Shown: positions 30,801-42,500 of the stretch, piece by piece | Layout: every line of letters begins with the position of its first letter | How positions within the stretch are numbered: position 1 is the stretch's first letter | Origin: Macrostomum hystrix | Lineage: Eukaryota; Platyhelminthes; Macrostomidae | DNA: 64,000 bases | NCBI GenBank assembly: GCA_950097015.1 | Contig: CATNEN010000005.1 | Location: forward strand, 310,001 to 374,000 | Direction of reading: 5' to 3' | Position numbers and translations under genes: made by a program | The notes under the pieces: generated by a model | The model's input: the letters and a program-made list of their open reading frames with translations, nothing else | Told to the model about the DNA's origin: nothing | Databases searched by the model: none

Positions 30801-33800
30801 TGAAGTACAGAATTCTCCTCTAATGTTCGCTCCCATTTCTCCGATAGCTCAGTGAATGAACGCTGTACAGCTTCCAGCTGTTGATGCTGCTGTTCTACTG
30901 CGGCTGCGGCCGAACAATTGTTGCTATGGCAACCGGTGGCTATTTGAAGACGGAGGCGGTCGACTTCAACTTGAAGATCGGCTCGGTTTTGCTCTGTCTA
31001 GATTATAAAAAAAGGAAAGTGTTAAATTTATATGAAACACGAGCGATTTGCTGAAATCATTCAATATAAAAACTTATTAAAACTATAGGTTCTTGGAAAC
31101 AGTAGAAAGTATTTTTGAAAACAACTTGACAATCAGAAGGATAACCAAAGATGTCTTGGTAAAAAAGAACAGATTTCTTAGAAAAAAACTGACATCCATG
31201 AAGGAAGTGATTTTTTTAGAAAGAATAGATTTCTTAGAAAGAAATGATTTCTTAGAAAGAAATGATTTCTTAGAAAGAAATGATTTCTTAGAAAGAAAAG
31301 ATTTCTTAGAAAGAAATGATTTCTTAGAAAAATGATTTCTTAGAAAGACTAGATTTCTAAGAAAGAACTGACTTTTTAAAGAACAGATTATTCAGAAAAG
31401 GATTGATTTCTTGAATAAAACTCTTTTAGGAAAGAACTGATTTCTTAGAATTAACAGATTTTTTAGATAGAAGGAACTGGTGTCTTACAACTCATTTGCA
31501 ACAAAGAACAGATTTTTCATTTCATCGTTCTTCGCACGTTGGATCTAATTTTCCAAAATGACTAAGAAAGTAGACTACTCTATTATTAATCTATCTCAAC
31601 AGTCTCACCTGTTCCTTCTCCCAGACTATCCGGGTAACTTCGGATTCGCGTTTCTCCAATTCGCCACGCAGATCGTCCAGCTCAGTCTGCAGCCGGGTTC
31701 GCTCCGATTCTAAGGCTTCCCGCCTCTGGTCTAGGCCACGTCGCTCTTCTTCTAGTTGCAGACAGCTAGCCCGCCAGGTGGAAGCCTCAGCCTGGGACTC
31801 GCGCAGCTCAGCCTGCAGCCGAGCCCTGGCACCGTAGCCTGTTTCAACTTCGCCGCGAACCTGCGGTTTTTTTAACCATATACTACTTGTTGTGAAAATT
31901 GTAAGTATAAATATAGGCTATTTAGCTGCTAATTTTGTACAGAACTTCTAGAGGGTACGTTGGCTCATTGCAATCTGGAATAGTATACATGAACCTGGAT
32001 CATGTCTGCACATTTTACCTGTTCCAGTTAAATTAAAAACATCAAACTAGATCATGTCTAACATATCTACCTGGATCATGTCTAACACATCAGGATCATG
32101 TCTAACACATCTACCTGGATCATGTCTAACACATCAGGATCATGTCTAGCACATCAAACTGGATCATGTCTAACACATCAGGATCATGTCTAGCACATCT
32201 ACCTGGATCATGTCTAACACATCAGGATCATGTCTACACATCAGGATCATGTCTAACACATCAGGATCATGTCTAACACATCAGGATCATGTCTAACGCA
32301 TCAAACTAGATCATGTCTAACACATCAAACTGGATCATGTCTAACACATCAAACTGGATCATGTCTAACACATCAAACTGGATCATGTCTAACACATCAA
32401 ACTGGATCATGTCTAACACATCAGCCTGGATCATGTCTAACAGCGCGCATACCTCATCCCAGGCGTCAGTGAGGTCATCCAGTCGAACTTTGAGCTGATC
32501 TTTCTCAGCCAGCAGTTCCACAATGCGAGCCTCGGCTGATTCCAGAGCAGCGCATTGCTGCGAATGCTGCTCGCTCCATCGCACGCACGCGTCAGTGAGT
32601 TGAAGCTTCTGACGTTCCAGCTCGGCTGTGTGACTACTTAGTCGAGCAACCGACGCCTGTTGAGCAGCTAGCGACTCCTCAAGGGAAGCAGCTGCCTCCA
32701 GTGCGGCCTGATAGTCACGCTCGCGTTGAGTCTGGTAAGAACGAGCCTTTTCCAAGGCTTCCTGGAACGAAAAATCGACTTTAAATCCTCCAGAACACGG
32801 GCTAAGAAGTTTTCGCTCTATCCGATGAAACAACTTCCAGAAGCGCAAAACATCGTCATCGTCGTGATATTCAACGATTCTCGTCGGGGTGTGTGGTGGC
32901 GAAAACCAACCAATATAGGAATATTTTTTCTGGTTAAAAACTGTCATAAATGTGACTATCTCGGCTATTATTGCACTTTTATTTGTTAATTTTTTACATT
33001 TCCGGACCAATATGGATATAGTGAGCTGATACTGAGCATACTGAGCATACTGAGCATACTGAGCATACTGAGCATACTGAGCATACTGAGCATACTGAGC
33101 ATACTGAGCATACTGAGCATACTGAGCATACTGAGCATACTGAGCATACTGAGCATACTGAGCATACTGAGCATACTGAGCATACTGAGCATTGTTAGTT
33201 GTCCTTGCCACCAGGGTCTTCTGAGTCTTTTATTAACTCTCCCATAAGCGCTAGTGTATTTCATGTACCTCCTATACAAGAATTGGCACTGCGCCTCAGT
33301 GCGGCCTTGCCAGGCCTTAAAAATTGATCAGCGTGTCACCCGAATGTGCCTGCATCATCTCCGTCTTCGGTGGCCACCTAGACGGACTGCTGGACCTTCA
33401 AGGGCTACAACAGGTGGAACTAGGCCACTATGGACAGCCTGACGCGAATTTCTCCAATTTCACTGATGAAGCCTAAATATTAGGCGCAGCTCAACCACAG
33501 TACACCATCGCCTAGTCTGTCAACCAATCAGTCAACACCCAACGCTGTTGCTTGGCAGTCCTAGCTGTTAATAAAATCACCTGCGCCGCGTCTCTAGACT
33601 CAGCCAAACTTTCCGCTCGTCTCTCGGCCATTCGCAGCTGTTCAACCAACTCCTGGCAGCGAGTCTTTGTCGCCTCGGCTGTCGACGCGGCCGATTCGGC
33701 CAGTTGAAGTCGTTGACGAAATTCAACTCGCTCGCGACGCAGCAGCGCCAGCTCGGAGTTGGCTTCGGCGGAGGCTTCAGCTAGGCGAGACCTCTCGGCT

Positions 33801-34802
33801 TCCAGGGAGCTGAGCCGTTCGTGCAGCCGGTTCTTCTCGGAGCAGATCGCCTCCAAGCCGGCGAGAAGTTCGGCTTTGTCCGACTGCAGATCCGCTACGG
33901 CGGTCCGTAGTTCGCGTCCAGTTTCGACTGACTCAGCCGCCTCCGAACGGAATCGTTCCAGTTGACGACGGAGCTCTACTAACTCGTCCGACAGTCGCTC
34001 GTTTGCTTCCTGGATGTAAAAGTTTTGACTATCCCGATTAGCCTGGGAAATTGACCCGTGTACAAGTTCCCTCCCAATAGAACAAAGAGTCACTCCCCAA
34101 TGACTGATTGAAACAAAGAGTCACTCCCCAATGACCCATGGAACAAAGAGTCATTCCCCAATTACCGATTGAAACAAAGAGTCACTCCACACTGACCCAT
34201 GAAACAAATAATCACTCACTAATGACACATGGAATAACCCATAGAACCAAGAGTCACTCCACAATGACCCACGGAACAAAGGTCACTCCTTATTGACCCA
34301 TTAAGACAATCATTCTCACCGTGAGCTTCCGTCGCTCCTCTCGCAGCCGCGCCTCATCAGTCTGACTAGCAGTAAGCCTGGCCTGGACTCCGCGCAATTC
34401 AAAAGTCAGCTGACGAATCTCTTCGGTTCTGGCAGCTGATCGCCTGCCAACGGCTTGCTCCGCGTCGGCTAAGGCGGCTCGCAATCCAGCGATGGTCATC
34501 TCGCAGACTCGATGCTGATGCTGATGCTGCTGCTGCTGATGCTGATAATGGCTTACATCATAGTTCGTATTGGTCACAGTAGAGTGCTGCAGCTGCTGCT
34601 GCTGATGTTGACTTCGTCGATAAATACTCGACTGCGACGTCGAAGTCAGTGCCGCAGGACAGCCTGGCGAGTCGAATTGGTTGAGAACAGTTTCCACCTT
34701 TTTAGTACCAATGTAGATGTGCAATTTAGTAGATTGCAAAAGCGAGTGTTGCTCGTTAGGATCTTCTCTTGAATTGTCGTCATTGACAATTTCTTCCGAC
34801 AT
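27829..34802 (-). CDS. Coiled-coil protein 1, 988 residues, ten exons
   Basis: Exons on the minus strand: 34802-34320, 34009-33581, 32761-32453, 31860-31609, 30997-30756, 30666-30541, 30312-30048, 29705-29420, 28800-28475, 28077-27829. Every junction has an AG acceptor and GT donor and the phases join (0,0,0,0,2,2,0,1,0) to a TAA stop, so the model is complete from MSEEIVNDD. Residues 65-95 are Gln/His-rich. About 105-610 is long coiled coil (LEAERSRLAEASAEANSEL type), with a Ser/Pro/Thr-rich linker near 640-690. After further coiled coil comes a domain at about 798-906 (LLHAVCRLDDFELLRKESRE, LLNKFWITELPP) shared with the gene at 39594. Long coiled coils suggest a structural, centrosomal, ciliary or Golgi role. 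I recognise no named family. Confidence 0.85.
28090..28415. repeat. 25-bp minisatellite in intron 9
   Basis: Units of CACTCCAATCAATCAAAACA plus GCTGA, about twelve copies, lying in the intron 28078-28474. Confidence 0.93.
28975..29168 (-). mobile_element. SINE family B, copy 4, with tRNA-like head
   Basis: On the minus strand it starts with GGTCAGTGTGGCTGAGCGG (A-box), reaches GAGCTCGATTCCGCGGCG (B-box), then GTACACTGCCTGACGATG and a CACCAAATAGTGTG end. It is the only copy with an intact tRNA-like head. It lies in the intron 28801-29419, same strand as the gene. Confidence 0.75.
29755..30005. repeat. 31-bp minisatellite in intron 7
   Basis: Units of GACCAATCACGAAGCAGATG plus GTTGGTAGATT, about eight copies, in the intron 29706-30047. 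Confidence 0.93.
31205..31450. repeat. 18-bp minisatellite in intron 4
   Basis: Units of AGAAATGATTTCTTAGAA; each is partly palindromic (AGAAATgATTTCT). Regular to 31345, then degenerate. Confidence 0.9.
32040..32442. repeat. Minisatellite in intron 3 sharing the GTTAGACATGAT core
   Basis: Units of 18-24 bp built on GGATCATGTCTAACACATC. GATCATGTCTAAC is the reverse complement of GTTAGACATGATC from the array at 5987-8186. Confidence 0.93.
33029..33193. repeat. 9-bp tandem repeat in intron 2
   Basis: About 18 perfect copies of ACTGAGCAT, giving open frames by periodicity. Confidence 0.95.
33254..33480. other. GC-rich intronic insert
   Basis: Unlike the surrounding intron, this stretch is GC-rich (GCGGCCTTGCCAGGCCTTA, GGTGGCCACCTAGACGG). 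It may be a mobile-element fragment. No second copy is seen in the window. Confidence 0.35.
34072..34310. repeat. ~30-bp minisatellite in intron 1
   Basis: Units around GAACAAAGAGTCACTCCCCA with ATGACCCATG, about seven copies, degenerate at the low-coordinate end. Confidence 0.88.
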
Positions 34803-35218
34803 TTTCTTCTTTTATCAAGTACAACATTAAGAAACTCTTCTGCTAACGAGTTACTTGAAGACTGCCTTCTAGAGGAAGCTAGTCGCCCCATCTCTCTTGC
34901 TCTCTTTCTATATTTCTGTGCTATTTAGCGGCACTCGAAAAATGCTCTTTCTTACCTGATTGGTTGGGCCAGGGAGTGGCGGTTAATAGTACACTGGGGG
35001 AGGGTGGGTTGGTGGGAGTAGGAGAGAAGCGAATAAGGGGAAAGAAATTTTCGAGTATACTCGTACTTAGTCGACGAATGACCAACACACTGATTGACGC
35101 ACCTAGAAGTACTATTTATAATATAGATGCGAGCTATAGTAATCTTAATGCGATATGATAAAAATGCATGAAAACAAGAGGCGCTAACTACCAGGTGAAT
35201 GATGAGTAGAGTTGTCAC

Positions 35219-35305
35219 CCGCTACGGAAGCTGCCCTGCTTGTCGCTCGTTGCTCGTTGGTAAAGGCGGGCGAGTTGCGGCTGACACTGGCGCTGACGAT
35301 GGAAT
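35219..35305 (-). other. Possible 5' exon of coiled-coil gene 1
   Basis: GC-rich block between an acceptor (ACAAATTTCAG) and a donor (AGCGG then GTGACA) on the minus strand, 400 bases upstream of the ATG. One frame reads IPSSAPVSAATRPPLPTSNE but soon stops, so it would be untranslated if used. Confidence 0.35.
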
Positions 35306-35429
35306 CTGAAATTTGTCAGATTCTGAATGAATGAAACTGGGAGAAAATGATAAAACACTGGGGGATAACAAGTACGAGTGTACATTTAAAGTCGCGAAAT
35401 GCGATAGGAGACTGGGAAGATAAGAAAAG

Positions 35430-38092
35430 AAAATGGGAAAATGGGATAAGACACTGGGAGACTGGGATAAGACAGAAGGAGAATGGGATAAGAGAGTAGG
35501 AGAATGGGATAAGAGATTGGGAGACTGGGATAAGAGATTGGGAGACTGGAATAAGAGAGTAGGAGACTGGGATAAGAGATTGGGAGAATGGGATAAGAGA
35601 TTGGGAGACTGGAATAAGAGAGTAGGAGACTGGGATAAGAGATTGGGAGAATGGGATAAGAGATTGGGAGACTGGGATAAGAGAGTAGGAGACTGGGATA
35701 AGAGATTGGGAGAATGGGATAAGAGATTGGGAGAATGGGATAAGAGATTGGGAGACTGGAATAAGAGAGTAGGAGACTGGGATAAGAGATTGGGAGAATG
35801 GGATAAGAGATTGGGAGACTGGGATAAGAGAGTAGGAGACTGGGATAAGAGATTGGGAGAATGGGATAAGAGATTGGGAGAATGGGATAAGAGATTGGGA
35901 GACTGGGATAAGAGATTGGGAGACTGGAATAAGAGAGTAGGAGACTGGGATAAGAGATTGGGAGAATGGGATAAGAGATTGGGAGACTGGGATAAGAGAG
36001 TAGGAGACTGGGATAAGAGATTGGGAGAATGGGATAAGAGATTGGGAGACTGGGATAAGAGACTGGGAGACTGGGATAAGAGATTGGGAGACTGGGATAA
36101 GAGAGTGGGAGACTGGGATAAGAGATTGGGAGAATGGGATAAGAGATTGGGAGACTGGGATAAGAGATTGGGAGAATGGGATAAGACACTGGGAGACTGG
36201 GATAAGAGAGTAGGAGAATGGGATAAGACATTGGGAGACTGGCATAAGAGAGTAGGAGAATGGATAAGAGATTGGGAGACTGGGATAAGAGAGTAGAAGA
36301 ATATAATAAGAAGCTGGGATAATGCGATAAGAGACTGGGATAATGGGATAAGAGACTGGGATAATGGGATAAGCGACTGGTACGAGTATAATGGGATAAG
36401 AGACTGGGATAATGGGATAAGTGACTGGGATAATGGGATAAGAGACTGGGATAATGGGATAAGAGACTGAGATAATGGGATAAGAGACTGGGATAATGGG
36501 ATAAGAGACTTGGATAATGGGATAAGAGACTGATATAATGGGATAAGAGACTGGGATAATGGGATAAGAGACTGGGATAATAGGATAAGAGACTGGGATA
36601 ATGGGATAAGTGACTGGGATAATGAGATAAGAGACTGGGATAATGGGATAAGAGACTGATATAATGGGATAAGAGACTGGGATAATGGGATAAGAGATTG
36701 GGAGACTGGGATAAGAGACTGGGAGACTGGGATAAGAGATTGGGAGACTGGGATAAGAGAGTGGGAGACTGGGATAAGAGATTGGGAGAATGGGATAAGA
36801 GATTGGGGGACTGGGATAAGAGATTGGGAGAATGGGATAAGACACTGGGAGACTGGGATAAGAGAGTAGGAGAATGGGATAAGACATTGGGAGACTGGCA
36901 TAAGAGAGTAGGAGAATGGATAAGAGATTGGGAGACTGGGATAAGAGAGTAGAAGAATATAATAAGAAGCTGGGATAATGCGATAAGAGACTGGGATAAT
37001 GGGATAAGAGACTGGGATAATGGGATAAGCGACTGGTACGAGTATAATGGGATAAGAGACTGGGATAATGGGATAAGTGACTGGGATAATGGGATAAGAG
37101 ACTGGGATAATGGGATAAGAGACTGATATAATGGGATAAGAGACTGGGATAATGGGATAAGAGACTGGGATAATAGGATAAGAGACTGGGATAATGGGAT
37201 AAGTGACTGGGATAATGAGATAAGAGACTGGGATAATGGGATAAGAGACTGATATAATGGGATAAGAGACTGGGATAATGGGATAAGAGACTGGGATAAT
37301 GGGATAAGAGACTGAGATAATGGGATAAGAGACTGGGATAATGGGATAAGAGACTGGGATAATGGGATAAGTGACTGGGATAATGAGATAAGAGACTGGG
37401 ATAATGGGATAAGTGACTGGGATAATGGGATAAGTGACTGGGATAATGAGATAAGAGACTGGGATAATGGGATAAGTGACTGGGATAATGAGATAAGAGA
37501 CTGGGATAATGGGATAAGTGACTGGGATAATGAGATAAGAGACTGGGATAATGGGATAAGAGACTGGGATAATGGGATAAGTGACTGGGATAATGAGATA
37601 AGAGACTGGGATAATGGGATAAGTGACTGGGATAATGAGATAAGAGACTGGGATAATGGGATAAGAGACTGGGATAATGGGATAAGTGACTGGGATAATG
37701 AGATAAGAGACTGGGATAATGGGATAAGAGACTGATATAATGGGATAAGAGACTGGGATAATGGGATAAGTGACTGGGATAATGAGATAAGAGACTGGGA
37801 TAATGGGATAAGAGACTGGGATAATGGGATAAGTGACTGGGATAATGAGATAAGAGACTGGGATAATGGGATAAGTGACTGGGATAATGAGATAAGAGAC
37901 TGGGATAATGGGATAAGAGACTGGGATAATGGGATAAGTGACTGGGTTAATGAGATAAGAGACTGGGATAATGGGATAAGAGACTGATATAATGGGATAA
38001 GAGACTGGGATAATGGGATAAGTGACTGGGATAATGGGATAAGAGAATGGGATAATGGGATAAGAGACTGGGATAATGAGATGAGAGACTGG
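35430..38092. repeat. 21-bp minisatellite with ~650-bp internal duplication
   Basis: Two unit types, GGGAGACTGGGATAAGAGAT and GGGATAATGGGATAAGAGAC, each with one extra base. A composite block ending in GCGACTGGTACGAGTATAAT occurs at about 36060-36395 and again at 36710-37050. Stops are rare because the period is a multiple of three. Confidence 0.96.
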
Positions 38093-38815
38093 GAGAAAAT
38101 TGATTTAGAAACTGGAAGAATAGTATAGCGAAAGGTAGGATTAGGAAAATGCATAGAGATGTAGAGAGGTATGATATGATATGATGATATGATGGGAGAA
38201 TTTGATGAGAGAGAGAGAGAAAGGGGAATGATTTCGGTATTTAATGACAGTCAAGAACTTTTATACTCAAAGCACTACTATAATTACTACTATAACAGAA
38301 AACTTCAAAGTCGGAATTGAGTTAGTGCCAATGAGGGGTGCCAATTTCCTGAAGTTGAGGCAGTTGAGGCAAATCCTTTGCTGTGGTTAGATAGCTCGCA
38401 TAAGCAGTAAAAGTACAGATGGAGAAGAAATTCTTCAACTTTGAAATATCAATGCGAGAAAATGTGGGATAAAATAGCACTAAATCTTCTGAGGGCTGAA
38501 TCCAGTATCCCAATGTCTCCCTTACTTGGCTATCGATCGATGATGGCTGGACGATACGAGTGGGACAAATGCCATTAATTCGATGCTGCTTTGGGAAAAG
38601 CAGCAGATGTTTTTACTATCGGAATTGATGAAAATATGCATGCACTGGCCAATGTATAGCTGACAAAGTGCATTTTACCTGCTAGAAACAAGTGTGAAGC
38701 GAAATGCAATTTCAAAGTGCATTTCAGGTAGAAATTTTAGAACCAATAACAGCAGTTAGTATAGGAAAATTCCATTGCTAACCAATTTTAACGAAATTTC
38801 CCAGTTTTTTTCAGA
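38093..38815. other. Intergenic sequence
   Basis: Short simple repeats (TATGATATGATG, GAGAGAGAGAGA) at 38170-38222, otherwise unique AT-rich sequence. Confidence 0.5.
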
Positions 38816-39530
38816 TTGGTTCGATTCCTATTTTTTGCCCGGTTCGATACCACTATTTTTTGTTCGATTCCACCGATTCATATTTTTTTCCGGATCGATA
38901 CCACTATCTTTTGGTTCGATTCCACCGATTCATAGTTTTTTGCCCGGTTCGATACCACTTTCTCTTGGTTCGATTCCCCGAATCCTAGCTTTTTTGCTTC
39001 GTTCGATACCACTATCTTTTGGTTCGATTCCCCGATTCCTAGCTTTTTGCCCGGTTCGACACCACCATCTTTTGGTTCGATTCCACCGATTCCTAGTTTT
39101 TTGCCCGGTTCGATACCATCATCTTTTGGTTCGATTCCACCGATTCCTAGTTTTATGCCCGGTTCGATACCACGATCTCTTGGTTCGATTCCCCGATTCC
39201 TAGCTTTTTGCTTCGTTCGATACCACTCTATTTTGGTTCGATTCCACCGATTCCTAGTTTTTTCCTGGTTCGATACCACTATCTTTTAGTTCAATTCTCT
39301 AGCTTTTTTGCTTCATTCGATACCAGTCTATTTTGGTTCGATTCCACCGATTTATTTTTTCCGGATCGATACCACTATATTTTGGTTCGATTCCCCGATT
39401 TCTAGCTTATTTACTTCCTTAAATATCACTCTATTTTGGTCCAAGCTAATTGAAACCCCGGTTCGATACCACTATCTTTTGGTTCTATTCCACTAATTCC
39501 AAGTTCAGCTAGGTTCTTTCGATTCCACTA
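38816..39530. repeat. Degenerate ~57-bp tandem repeat
   Basis: About twelve units containing TTCGATACCACTATCTTTTG then GTTCGATTCCACCGATTCCT. It lies just downstream of the stop codon of coiled-coil gene 2. GTTCGATTCC resembles a tRNA B-box, but no A-box or cloverleaf is visible. Confidence 0.88.
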
Positions 39531-39593
39531 CTTTTAGACAAATTTTAGCTGCAGTTTTTCAGTTTTTGAAGCTTTAAAATTGTAAATATTGCC

Positions 39594-42500
39594 TTAAACT
39601 GCAACAGAATTTGTCGAGAACTGACCGTGTCCCTGAGATTGCTGCTGCTGCTGCTGCCCCTCGCTTCCGTCATAGAGCCTGGCCTCCATGGCCATCAGAC
39701 TATTGAACTGCTGGCTGGCTTCAGTAAACACTGACATGGCCTGATTCAAGCTGTCAATCTGTCTCCGCAGTTTGTCCAGAGCGGGCTGTCTCGATTCAGC
39801 AGTAGCAGCAGCAGCAGATGAGCCAGTTACTGTCATCCTGGATGCTGTAGACTGTCTGCGAGATGTAGCGGCTGTGCTGGTGCCGCTGACAGCGCCGCCG
39901 CCGCCGCCGCCGCCTCCTCCAAGAGCGGCTAATTTGAACTCGTAAAAGTCCAACACTTGAACAGGATCGCAGGCTGCTAGCAGTGTATCCTCTCGACTCT
40001 GATAGTCGGTTGCTAAGCGACGGAGCTGACTTCGCAGCGACTCCAATTCGTTGTCGGGTCCAACGGAGGCGTCAGACGCGGAGAGAGATTCTTGACGATG
40101 CTGCAACTCAAGCTCGATTCTACGCTCCTCGAACTTTAAATAAAAATTTTCAAACTTCTCTTGAATTGTCATAGAAACAGGGCTACAAAAAACCGTAAAT
40201 TCATGATTGCAATTCTCAAATTCATGATTGCAATTCTCAAATTCATGATTGCAATTCTCAAATTCATGATTGCAATTCTCAAATTCATGATTGCTTTTAA
40301 TCTCAAATCCATGTTTTCAATTCTCATTCTTAACACCCACCCCCAAATCCATGGTTTCACCCACCCCCAAATCCATGGTTTCACCCACCCCCAAATCCAT
40401 GGTTTCACCCACCCCCGGAAATCCAGTGCGGACTCTCCCCAGTCCAGGTGTGAAATTGATCTATCTAAGCAACTCACCAAATACTGGCGAAGCAGATTTT
40501 TCAATTGGTCCAAACGCTGACACTGGCAATTGATATCGGAATCTGCACTCGCACACTCATTAGTAGCCCTGGTTTGGCTATCATTTTCTGCCTGAATTTG
40601 AAAGAAAAATAGACAGCATTATTACTATATATTTAGCATAGTTAATAATAATTTATTACACCTGCCAAAATTGGGTCAGCGCATCTGTACGGCTGTTCAG
40701 TCCATGGACTGGAGTGGGACGCCATACCCACTTTAAATTATCCCATCTTATCCTGTCACATATTTTAAAGCTAATGTGAACTGAAGCAATGCAGAATGCA
40801 GGATTCGAACCTCCGACCTTCAAGTCGTGAGTTCGCCGCTCTAACCGCTAGGCTACAACCCCCAAGCACTCATAGGTGCACGGGCTACTTAATTATGTAT
40901 TATAAGTAGTTAGCTGAGCCCTTATTGGTATATTTTTATTTAGAGTGGAATCTTTTTAACTGCACCGTACTTTTTCAATTAAGTCTATGGTCTCAACCCT
41001 AAGATTATTCGGGCTCCGCTCGAATCCTAACCTTCTAAGGGTAAGAGCAAGCCAGTGAATGCGAATTTAAACCAATTTAAAACCTTCATGTCCACACTCA
41101 CGTACTTATAGTAGAGATAAATGAAAAAATACGAAAAAATATATAAAATCAATTTAAAAAAATAGAAAATAAAATAGTAAAAACTAAAATCGAAAAAATG
41201 TTTTTGTAGCAACACAAACATAACACAGACCTGCATTGCCATTGTCTGATCCTCGTGTTTACTATTCGTTGAAGTCTTTAATTCTTGATCGTCTACAGAT
41301 TTGTAATCTGAATTGCCATTGTGCAGCAGAGCGGCATCTGCTGCGGCAATTTCGCCAGATCCTTCGGCAAAAATCTCGGACATTGTTTTTCGGGAATCGT
41401 CTGATTTGATTCGGCCAGAATTGGATCTCACAAGACGGACAACGCCCCCTTCAACTTGCATAGAAATTCTAGGGGAACTTTGAATGCTTAGAGTATTTAT
41501 ACCCAACTGACTTGAAGTGAATTCCAAATTAGGAATTTTGAGCTGCACAAAAAAATACGGGAATAGAAAGACATCTTTTAGCAGCACAACAATCCCGCTG
41601 AGACTAGTCGGGATCTAAATCCCATTCTTTCACATATAACGAGTGGGCTAAAGCAAATAAAACATGCATGAGGAGCACAGCTTATTACATAAATAATGCA
41701 TAACAGGGCGTTGCATAGTCAGATAGTTCTATGTACTGATTGCACTGAGGAATTGGCATAAAACTTCATTTGAGAAGGCAGGATAGATCGCGTGGAATTC
41801 TTTTAGGACAATCAGCTAAACTAACCAAAGACAAGCACACACACACACATCACTAATAAGAGTGATGAGTCAGTCAGTCCTCCTCATGGGAGAATAAGAG
41901 CTTCAATCTGAGGATCTGGGAGAATAAGAGCTCCAATCTGAGGATCTGGGAGAATGAGAATTATAATCTGAGGATCTGGGAGAATGAGAACTTCAATCTG
42001 AGGATCTGGGAGAATGAGAACTTCAATCTGAGGATCTGGGAGAATGAGAACTTCAATCTGAGGATCTGGGAGAATGAGAACTTCAATCTGAGGATCTGGG
42101 AGAATGAGAACTTTAATCTGAGGATCTGGGAGAATGAGAACTTCAATCTGAGGATCTGGGAGAATGAGAACTTTAATCTGAGGATCTGGGAGAATAAAAA
42201 CTTTAATCTGAGGATCTGGGAGAATGAGAACTATAATCTGACGATCTGGGATAATGAGAACTTTAATCTGAGGATCTGGGAGAATGAGAACTATAATCTG
42301 ACGATATGGGAGAATGAGAGCTTTAATCTGAGGATCTGGGAGAATGAGAACTTTAATCTGAGGATCTGGGAGAATGAGAGCTTTAATCTGAGGATCTGGG
42401 AGAATGAGAACTTCAATCTGAGGATCTGGGAGAATGAGAACTTTAATCTGAGGATCTGGGAGAATGAGAACTTCAATCTGAGGATCTGGGAGAATGAGAA

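Noticed and set aside
35222-38154. Minus-strand frame of 922 codons (SLIPLSQ repeats)
   Set aside because: Produced by the 21-base period; three frames are open at once and none has normal protein composition.
38816-39530. tRNA cluster suggested by repeated GTTCGATTCC
   Set aside because: No A-box, anticodon arm or acceptor stem; a degenerate tandem repeat explains it.
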